Shown here piece after piece: positions 6,504 through 11,904 of a DNA stretch of 11,904 nt. How positions within the stretch are numbered: the stretch's first letter is position 1; the number at the start of each line of letters is the position of its first letter. The notes under the pieces are model-generated. The model saw only the letters and a list, made by a program, of their open reading frames with translations, ran no database searches and was not told where the DNA came from. Source of the DNA: JAZDLC01 sp043802345 (lineage in GTDB: Bacteria; Planctomycetota; B15-G4; JADJEK01); the NCBI GenBank assembly GCA_043802345.1, contig JAZDLC010000061.1, forward strand, positions 1 through 11,904. The letters run 5' to 3'. Made by a program: the position numbers and the translations under genes.

Positions 6504-8699
6504 TTACAGTCCCTCGACGTATTGCTGGAAGCGATCGTCGAGTTCCTGCCAGTCCGTTTCCGAGAAGACGCGGTTCAGAGCCACATCCGCGGGGACGTTG
6601 CGGGTCAGCAGGCCGAACAGTTCTTGAAAGCGGCGGCCCCCCTCCCGCTTGTGGTGGCGGAGGAAGTGGACGAACGCCCAGCCCTCCGCGTAATGGAGCG
6701 AGGATCCCCTGTAGAACGCCTCGTGGTCCATGAAGACGAACTCCTTCAGGGGAACGAGGCTCTTGGCCTCCCGCAGGGTCTCGAGGTTGTACTCGTGAAT
6801 GGACCCCTTTGCATCGCCCACTTCGTAGTACTCGGCCAGCCCTTCGTTGAACCAGGTGGGGGATGAGGAGGTGACCCGGTCGAAGTACTGGTGGAAGCCC
6901 TCGTGGCGCACAGTGGTGAGCATCGCCTCCCGGTCGCGCTGGTTCCAGATGAAGAGCTGCTTCAGGTTTCCCGAGTAGACGCCTGCTGATTGGAACGGGC
7001 GAAGGCCGCCCAGGACCCGCTGCACATGCGACTCGTATCCGGCCTGTCCGGAAAAGAGGAAGACCATGAACTTCCGGCGTTCGAGGCCGGACACGGGCTT
7101 CAGCCGGGTGGAGTAGGTCGCGTAGGCGGACTCGAGCAACTGGCTCGCTTCCCGGCAGGTTGCCACATCGATGTCGGAGACCACGCGGTAGTTGCGGGAC
7201 TCGTGTTCGTAGGTCTTGCTCCAGTTCGGTCCCTTGGCGGCGATGGTCAGGTAGCGATCGAAGTCGGACAGCTCCTCATCCCGGATTCCCTTGCCGAGCG
7301 CCAGCCGGACCTGTTCGTGGGCTTCCTCGAGACGCCCCTCGCCGAAGAGCTTCCGGACCAGCTTCCTGTGGAGATCCGCGTCGTCGGGGAGCTTCTGTAT
7401 CAGCGCCAGCAACTGGGCCTCGGCCTGATCCGGGTCGTCCCCGGCCAGCAGGAGTTCGAGCCGCAGCCTTTGCGTCCCGAGGAAGCCCGGGTCGAGCGCG
7501 GCGACGCGGTCACAGAGCGCGAGCGCCTCCTTGGAGTTACCCAGGCCGGCGTGGGACTGCGCTTGAAGGTAGCAACGCACTCCCTCGGAGACCTCGTCCC
7601 CGAGGGACTCCAGGTACTCGAGACCGCGCTCGTAGTCGCCCCGGTTGATATGCGCCATGGCGATCTTGAAGAAGCCATCCTGCTTCGCGGTCTCCTCGCC
7701 CGGATAGCGGCGCTCCTGGCTGGATGAGGCCGACGCCACGGCAGGCGAGACGTCGGACCGTTCCGCCGGCGGATCCTTGAAGAACCAGTCCGGCAGGAAG
7801 GCAGTCTTGTCGTAGCTCTTCTCGAACTCCGCCCGCAGTTTGACCGCGGCGAGATCCTCGATCTGCTGTACCCAGGAGGTCTGGGCGTCTCCTTCGAGAA
7901 TGATCTCGTCCCAGCCCGAGAGGTTCTCGAGGGCGACGGTGCCGAAGACCTGCTTCGACTTCGGTCCTTTCAGGAATGTCTGGCCGTTGAAGGACGCGTT
8001 GAGCTGGGTCTTGCCCACCGACACCTTGATGGAGTACTTCTTCCCGGACTTGCAGGGAGTGCTGTCCTTTTCGTCGAGCACCTTGACATCGTCCCCCCGG
8101 GCGCGGCCGATGTACGCCTGGTGGTGGTAGACCGTGTTGCCGATGGTCCGGCGTTCGAAGCCGAAGCTGATCAGGTAGAATTCGTCGTTCTCGAATCCGC
8201 AGAGAACCGTGGGCGGCTTCTGCTCGCCGCCGGTGTGAAAACCGCTCACGGTCGGGTAGTTCGATCCTCTGATCTCCACGCTGTACGGGCCGTCGAACAG
8301 AAGGGGGTGGATCAGCTTGCCCGCGGCGCTCGAGAAGTCCGCGAGCGAATTCTCTGAATGATCGTACAGCAGCTTGATCTTCCCGGTGCGCCGGTCGTAG
8401 GAGAGGAGCTTCCCCGAGATCAGCTCGCCGATTTCCGGCAGGTCGTGCTGCGCCTGGAAAGCGCAGCGCAGGACGTCTTCCTCGATGCGGGTCCGCTGCA
8501 GGTAGACGTACGGCTCGCGGGCGTGTTCCTCGACGAGCAGAAGGAGGTCGTCGAGGGCGTTGCGCCACTTGCCCCGGGACATCAACGATTCCGACTGCAG
8601 CAGACGCTTCTCGAACTCCGCGGAGCCGCTCCCCTCGGCGGGCGCAGTCTTCGCGGCAAGGAGCAGGACGACCGTGGCAAAGAGGGTGGAGCGAATCAT
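6504..8699 (-). CDS. Secreted TPR-containing HExxH metallopeptidase (DUF1570/peptidase MA-like)
   Basis: A 731-residue exported protein. Residues 1-21 are a signal peptide (MIRSTLFATVVLLLAA..., likely cut after APA, 19-21). Residues about 85-275 are beta-rich and resemble a LamG/DUF1080-like sandwich (VEIRGSNYP, CGFENDEFYLISFGF, VSVGKTQLNASFNGQ). A Ser/Pro/Glu-rich linker (about 310-340) leads to two or three tetratricopeptide-like helical repeats (about 340-475; NRGDYERGLEYLESL, GNSKEALALCDRVAALDPG). The C-terminal third is a gluzincin peptidase: zinc ligands H599 and H603 with catalytic E600 in HEGFH, third ligand E619 in WFNEGLAEYYE, then YAEGWAFVHFL (670-680). All catalytic residues are intact. 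Start ATG 8699 has a strong AAGGAGG four bases upstream, but this lies in a hairpin. It is last in the minus-strand operon, 35 bases after the thioredoxin gene. Substrate is unknown; a periplasmic or surface location is inferred. Confidence 0.85.
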   Translation of the reverse strand: MIRSTLFATVVLLLAAKTAPAEGSGSAEFEKRLLQSESLMSRGKWRNALDDLLLLVEEHAREPYVYLQRTRIEEDVLRCAFQAQHDLPEIGELISGKLLSYDRRTGKIKLLYDHSENSLADFSSAAGKLIHPLLFDGPYSVEIRGSNYPTVSGFHTGGEQKPPTVLCGFENDEFYLISFGFERRTIGNTVYHHQAYIGRARGDDVKVLDEKDSTPCKSGKKYSIKVSVGKTQLNASFNGQTFLKGPKSKQVFGTVALENLSGWDEIILEGDAQTSWVQQIEDLAAVKLRAEFEKSYDKTAFLPDWFFKDPPAERSDVSPAVASASSSQERRYPGEETAKQDGFFKIAMAHINRGDYERGLEYLESLGDEVSEGVRCYLQAQSHAGLGNSKEALALCDRVAALDPGFLGTQRLRLELLLAGDDPDQAEAQLLALIQKLPDDADLHRKLVRKLFGEGRLEEAHEQVRLALGKGIRDEELSDFDRYLTIAAKGPNWSKTYEHESRNYRVVSDIDVATCREASQLLESAYATYSTRLKPVSGLERRKFMVFLFSGQAGYESHVQRVLGGLRPFQSAGVYSGNLKQLFIWNQRDREAMLTTVRHEGFHQYFDRVTSSSPTWFNEGLAEYYEVGDAKGSIHEYNLETLREAKSLVPLKEFVFMDHEAFYRGSSLHYAEGWAFVHFLRHHKREGGRRFQELFGLLTRNVPADVALNRVFSETDWQELDDRFQQYVEGL

Positions 8700-8724
8700 G
8701 GAGCCTCCTTTCCGTCGAGGCTCC
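8700..8724 (-). promoter_or_regulatory. Hairpin sequestering the Shine-Dalgarno of the metallopeptidase gene
   Basis: Read on the minus strand, GGAGCCTC (8724-8717), a nine-base loop GACGGAAAG, and GAGGCTCC (8707-8700) end directly at the ATG of the next gene. The eight pairs are perfect and mostly G-C. The 3' arm contains the GAGG core of the AAAGGAGG ribosome site, so folding would block initiation. The stop codon of the upstream thioredoxin gene lies ten bases before the 5' arm, within the footprint of a terminating ribosome, which would melt the stem. No U-run follows, so it is not a terminator. Confidence 0.6.
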
Positions 8725-8734
8725 AGATCGTATC

Positions 8735-9862
8735 TCACTTCTTCGCGCTGTTCACGGTCTTCTTCAGCCAGTCAATCAACTCCCCATCCTGGTGTGAGTC
8801 CCGCACGATCCCGTCCCGGCCGATCACCACTGTCAGGGGAATCTCCGCCGCCCCGTACGCCTGGCGGATCGAGTCGTCCGGATCCAGCAGGACCGGGAAG
8901 GAGTAGCCGGCCTCCTGCCAGAATGACTGGACCTTTTCGATGCGCGGCTCCCACTCCATCTTTTCAGAGACGTTGACGGCGAAGATCTGGACCCCCGGCT
9001 TGTCCGGGTCCAGGGTCGCAGCGTACTGCTGCAGCTCCTTCAGTCCCTTTCTGCAGGGGCGGCACCAGGTGGCCCAGAAGTCGAGCACCACGACGGAGTC
9101 GGCGAGTGCATCGTCGAGCGATTGTGTTTCGCCGGCCAGGTTCGGGGCCAGGAATGGCGGCGCGCGGTCGCCGGCAGCCGCCGTCAGCACCGAAAGCAAT
9201 TCCGGCGCGAGCTTGCGCTCTCCCGCATCGAAGGCGAGCGGAGAGGCGATCGCGTCGCCGAGCCGAAGCTGATGCGTGATCGTCATCTTCTGATCGCCGC
9301 GGGTGGCGGTTCGCTTCCGGATCAGCCTCGAGTGCGGATCGATCAGGATCCGTTCCTCGCCGTCCAGGTGCTTTAGCACGATCTCCAGCAGGGCAGGGCC
9401 GTCCGGGCCGCTGGAATGGACTTCCTCGCAGCTCTCCAGGGTGACTTCATCTTCCCACGAGGTTTGGAATGCGGCCACCGCCATCTCCTCGTCCTCCGCC
9501 AGGCGCAGCGCGAAGTGCGGCAGAAGGGAAGCGGGACTGTTCGCCAGGCCCATCAGCAGGCCGATGGAAGGTCCATCCGCCTCGGCCACGAAGTAGATGT
9601 CCTTCTTCGCCGCATGGGTCACGGAGGCCCAGTCGTCGTTGATGACGGCGGTTACGTTGCCTCTCGTCACCTTTCCGCTCCCTTCGGCCGCGAGGACGAG
9701 GTTCGCTTCCACCCGGACCTCGCTCCCCAGGGCGACGGTCTCGATGGTCACCGTGTCGAGAATCTCCCGGTCGGTTTGGAGCGCCCGGGCGGCGTCGAGG
9801 AGCACGGCGCCGCCTTCTTGCTGGAGCGCGAGTGCAGTCAGAAGCAACAGACCAGTCAGCAT
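8735..9862 (-). CDS. Exported TlpA/ResA-like thioredoxin with N-terminal LolA-like (DUF2092-type) domain
   Basis: A 375-residue protein. Residues 1 to about 13 (MLTGLLLLTALAL) are a short hydrophobic export signal lacking the usual basic N-terminus and any lipobox cysteine. Residues about 20-225 are beta-rich (VRVEANLVLAAEG, DIYFVAEADG, ERILIDPHSRLIRKR) and resemble the DUF2092/LolA-like module often joined to thioredoxins. The C-terminal AhpC-TSA/thioredoxin domain (about 233-375) contains APPFLAPNLAGE, VVLDFWATWCRPCRKG with active-site C267 and C270, and EIPLTVVIGRDG with the cis-proline region. The family reduces disulfides or handles cytochrome c or metal-site thiols outside the inner membrane. 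Start ATG 9862 has GAGG eight bases upstream, and no other in-frame start lies in the 43-base gap after the permease gene. Its stop controls access to the next gene's ribosome site. Confidence 0.88.
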   Translation of the reverse strand: MLTGLLLLTALALQQEGGAVLLDAARALQTDREILDTVTIETVALGSEVRVEANLVLAAEGSGKVTRGNVTAVINDDWASVTHAAKKDIYFVAEADGPSIGLLMGLANSPASLLPHFALRLAEDEEMAVAAFQTSWEDEVTLESCEEVHSSGPDGPALLEIVLKHLDGEERILIDPHSRLIRKRTATRGDQKMTITHQLRLGDAIASPLAFDAGERKLAPELLSVLTAAAGDRAPPFLAPNLAGETQSLDDALADSVVVLDFWATWCRPCRKGLKELQQYAATLDPDKPGVQIFAVNVSEKMEWEPRIEKVQSFWQEAGYSFPVLLDPDDSIRQAYGAAEIPLTVVIGRDGIVRDSHQDGELIDWLKKTVNSAKK

Positions 9863-9905
9863 GTGACGAACCTCATCGGGACTTCGAGCAGCGGCTTGTC
9901 TTGTC

Positions 9906-10817
9906 TTACCCGGACACGACCTCCACGCCCCGGACCCGGCGGAAGAAGATCAGGCAGCAGAAGCCGAGCACTCCCAGGAGCACCATGAGCGGGTAGATCA
10001 CCGGCACGTCGAGCATCGGCACGCCTCGGCCTCCCATGCTGAGCGTTGCGACCATGTTGACGTCCGGGTCGAGGGGGATGGCCATCAGTCTCTGCATGAC
10101 CAGGTTGATGGAGATCAGCCCGTAGAGCGGCTCGTCCAGGGCGTGTCTCAGGATATTGCTGATCGTCCCTGTCATGATCACGACTCCGACGAACAGCAGC
10201 ATGGCGTTGCGGGCCGTGCGGGCGAGGGAGGAGATGGCCAGCATCAGCAGGGCATACGGAACGGTCATCAGCAGGCAGGCGCAGATGATGCGCGGCAGCA
10301 TATGGAGTTGTTGCAGCCAGTAGCCGGGCGTTTCGCACAGGATGACGTCGATTGACCAGAGCAGCAGGCAGGGGATCAGGGTCAGGCCCAGCAGGATCGA
10401 CAGGATGACCAGCAGCTTGCCCAGAAAATAGTCCAGCAGGGTCAGCGGCCGGGAGAAGTAGATTTCCAGGGCGTTGGCCCGCAGGTCGTTGGCGATCAGG
10501 CCGCTGCCGCTCATGGCGGTGAAGAGGATCAGGAAGATCCACTCCCACTTGGCGAGGTAGACATAGAGGCCGGCGCCGGTGACATTCAAGACCGCCAGCA
10601 GTTCGTCCGGAAATCCCCCGGGGATTGACAGTAGATGGGGAGCGGCCAGGATCAAAACCATGCCGAGGAACGGCACCAGGGCCATGGCGCCGAGAACCTT
10701 CGGGAGCCGCTTTCGAAAGAAGAGCTTCACTCCGGTGCCGGCGATCGGCAGGAACAGCAGGCGGGACGGCGGGCGGATGCCCTCGATGCGGCGGTACGAG
10801 TTGTCATAGATCGGCAT
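9906..10817 (-). CDS. ABC-2 type transporter permease
   Basis: A 303-residue inner-membrane protein and the natural partner of the ATPase it overlaps. A soluble N-terminus (MPIYDNSYRRIEGIRPPSR) precedes about six hydrophobic segments at roughly 41-60, 92-110, 132-158, 174-198, 203-222 and 274-292. The motif LEIYFSRPLTLLDYFLGKLL (118-137) is the typical ABC-2 permease loop and helix. A hydrophilic stretch between the fifth and sixth segments (about 223-272) may face outward. The chosen ATG 10817 is 14 bp inside the ATPase gene and has GGGAG eight bases upstream; longer readings into the ATPase gene have no membrane or family character. The overlap indicates coupled translation. Substrate is unknown; in this family it can be a drug, lipid, polysaccharide or metal-related cargo (NosY-like). 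Confidence 0.88.
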   Translation of the reverse strand: MPIYDNSYRRIEGIRPPSRLLFLPIAGTGVKLFFRKRLPKVLGAMALVPFLGMVLILAAPHLLSIPGGFPDELLAVLNVTGAGLYVYLAKWEWIFLILFTAMSGSGLIANDLRANALEIYFSRPLTLLDYFLGKLLVILSILLGLTLIPCLLLWSIDVILCETPGYWLQQLHMLPRIICACLLMTVPYALLMLAISSLARTARNAMLLFVGVVIMTGTISNILRHALDEPLYGLISINLVMQRLMAIPLDPDVNMVATLSMGGRGVPMLDVPVIYPLMVLLGVLGFCCLIFFRRVRGVEVVSG

Positions 10818-11772
10818 GTCGCGACTCCCGCTTCCCTGCCGATTGTTCCGCCTCTTCCAGGGTGCGCAGGAACAGATCCTCGAGCGATTCTTCCGCCGGG
10901 ACCACATGCCGCACCGGCGTCCCGGCATCCCGTCCGATCTCGAACATCGTCTTGATGGTGAAGGCTCCGTCCGCGTTCCCGTCCAGCACCAGCATCGAGC
11001 CGCGGTCATCCCGCTTCACCTTGAATCCGCGCTCGGCCGCGAGCCTGCAGAACGGATCGATGCCGCCGTGGACCTTGACCACGAATCCTCCGCTGCTCTG
11101 CTTCAGCTCGTCGATCCTGCCGGAAGTTCGCACCTTCCCCTGATCCAGCACGATCACCTCCTCGCAGACCGAGTCGACGTCCTGCAGCAGGTGCGAGGAG
11201 AGTACGACATTCATCCCTTTGTTGTGGACCAGGTCCCGAATCAACTCCAGGACTTCCAGGCGGGCCTGGGGATCGAGTCCATTGGTCGGTTCGTCGAGGA
11301 AGAGCACGGCCGGGTCGTGGACGAGAGCGGCGGCGAACTTGACCTTCTGCTTCATCCCCCGGGAGTACTCGTCCACCTTCCGGTAGCGCTCCTCCTGCAG
11401 GCCGGTGTAGACCAGCACCTCATGCGCCCTGCGCTTGGCGTCGGCCGCGTTGAGCCCCGAGATCCGGCCGCAGAAGGCGGTGAATTCCAGCCCGCTCAAC
11501 CCCGGAATGTGGCAGTCGCTCTCGGGCATGTAGCCGCAGCAGGCCCGGACCCTTGCGCCGTCGCGGGCGGCGTCCAGGCCCATGACTCGTACGGTGCCGC
11601 GGGCCGGACGGATCAGCCCGAAGATCACCCGGAGCAGCGAGGACTTGCCGGCGCCGTTCGGTCCGAGCAGACCCAGGGCTCCCTGCTGAAAGCACATGCT
11701 GACGTCACGCAGCGCTTCGTTCTGGCCATAGCGCACGACCAGGCCGCTGGTCTCGAGGATCGAACCGTCCAT
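10804..11772 (-). CDS. ABC transporter ATP-binding protein
   Basis: A 322-residue cytoplasmic ATPase that powers the adjacent ABC-2 permease. Complete nucleotide-binding motifs: Walker A GPNGAGKS (37-44), Q-loop region YMPES (81-85, with Glu where Gln is commonest, usual in this branch), signature YSRGMKQK (136-143, replacing LSGGQ as in CcmA/NatA-type ATPases), Walker B and D-loop VLFLDEPTNGLD (156-167), and the H-loop SSH (192-194). Residues about 225-322 form a C-terminal accessory region (FVVKVHGG..., ESLEDLFLRTLEEAE) typical of ABC-2 exporters of the DUF4162 type. Start ATG 11772 has only a weak GTAGG upstream. Its 3' end overlaps the permease start by 14 bp. It follows a partial gene at the window edge after 79 bases that contain an inverted repeat. 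Confidence 0.93.
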   Translation of the reverse strand: MDGSILETSGLVVRYGQNEALRDVSMCFQQGALGLLGPNGAGKSSLLRVIFGLIRPARGTVRVMGLDAARDGARVRACCGYMPESDCHIPGLSGLEFTAFCGRISGLNAADAKRRAHEVLVYTGLQEERYRKVDEYSRGMKQKVKFAAALVHDPAVLFLDEPTNGLDPQARLEVLELIRDLVHNKGMNVVLSSHLLQDVDSVCEEVIVLDQGKVRTSGRIDELKQSSGGFVVKVHGGIDPFCRLAAERGFKVKRDDRGSMLVLDGNADGAFTIKTMFEIGRDAGTPVRHVVPAEESLEDLFLRTLEEAEQSAGKRESRHADL

Positions 11773-11814
11773 CCGCGAAAGCCTACCCGAGGCCTGGCCC
11801 GGAGATGAGACGCC

Positions 11815-11853
11815 AATCCTGAAGAAAGTGGTGCGGCACGAAGCTTCAGGATT
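11815..11853. repeat. Perfect 10-bp inverted repeat upstream of the ABC operon genes
   Basis: AATCCTGAAG (11815-11824) and CTTCAGGATT (11844-11853) are exact reverse complements around a 19-base loop that itself contains GTGCGGCAC. On the minus strand the repeat starts inside the TAA of the partial upstream gene and ends about 40 bases before the ATPase start. The arms are only half G-C and no T-run follows on either strand, so a classical terminator is unlikely. An mRNA-processing hairpin, attenuator or binding site for a dimeric regulator are alternatives. Confidence 0.5.
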
Positions 11854-11904
11854 ACGGGATGAGGAGGAGTTGGGCGCAGGCGCCGGCCCAGTAGTTGGGC
11901 GGGG
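11852..11904 (-). CDS. C-terminal tail of an unidentified protein (5' part outside window)
   Basis: One minus-strand frame runs from the window edge to TAA (11854-11852) and reads PPNYWAGACAQLLLIP before the stop. The residues are those of a plausible protein end, possibly membrane-associated, and the spacing to the ATPase gene fits an operon member. Sixteen residues are too few to assign a family. The open frame could also be chance. Confidence 0.4.
   Translation of the reverse strand, partial: PPNYWAGACAQLLLIP

Noticed and set aside
7537..8568. Long minus-strand frame inside the metallopeptidase gene
   Set aside because: It is an Arg/Pro/Gly-rich shadow of the in-frame protein with no recognisable domain.
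10818..11009. 64-residue N-terminal extension of the permease
   Set aside because: It lies wholly inside the ATPase gene, is rich in Arg, Cys and Ser as expected of an out-of-frame reading, and ATG 10817 has a good ribosome site.
1..11904. Defence island, CRISPR array, toxin-antitoxin, transposon or prophage
   Set aside because: No array-like repeats, transposase, integrase, nuclease or phage protein seen; all sizeable open frames with family motifs are metabolic, signalling or envelope genes.

Overview
The window is GC-rich throughout and densely coding, in short head-to-tail runs that alternate between strands. It reads as ordinary chromosomal bacterial DNA. I found no tRNA, rRNA, CRISPR array, transposase or phage gene. 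A fused-type FtcD, a DUF1570-like secreted metalloprotease, a receptor-type REC protein and an arabinokinase-like GHMP protein occurring together suggest a Gram-negative, soil or sediment type lineage such as Acidobacteriota, Planctomycetota, Myxococcota or a related candidate phylum. That placement is inference from gene content and is weak.

Layout. Positions 3-644 (+) hold the 3' end of a formimidoyltransferase-cyclodeaminase (folate-linked histidine breakdown). It faces a stand-alone response-regulator receiver protein (648-1010, -) across a tiny palindrome. Next come an AstE/AspA-type zinc deacylase (1188-2420, -) and, diverging from it, a galactokinase/L-arabinokinase-like GHMP protein with eroded active-site motifs (2540-3952, +). 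That gene runs tail-to-tail, with a 17-bp overlap, into a MobA/MocA-like nucleotidyltransferase (3936-4562, -). A two-gene plus-strand unit follows: an inositol-monophosphatase-like phosphatase (4732-5754) and a COG1768-like metallophosphoesterase (5758-6498).

The right half is one minus-strand unit of at least four genes. In transcription order it runs: the tail of an unidentified gene at the window edge, an ABC ATPase (11772 to 10804), its ABC-2 permease (10817 to 9906, overlapping the ATPase by 14 bp), a secreted TlpA-like thioredoxin with a large N-terminal domain (9862 to 8735), and a secreted protein joining a beta-sandwich-like region, tetratricopeptide-like repeats and an HExxH metallopeptidase domain (8699 to 6504). 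This looks like a cell-envelope operon: export or extraction of something across the inner membrane, thiol-disulfide chemistry outside, and a large secreted peptidase.

The most notable observations are an 8-bp GC-rich hairpin that pairs away the Shine-Dalgarno of the metallopeptidase gene, which predicts translational coupling to the thioredoxin gene; loss of two hallmark active-site motifs in the GHMP protein; and a Lys-to-Arg change at the conserved switch position of the receiver domain. I see no clear defence or mobile system. The envelope operon is the best candidate for an undescribed functional unit.
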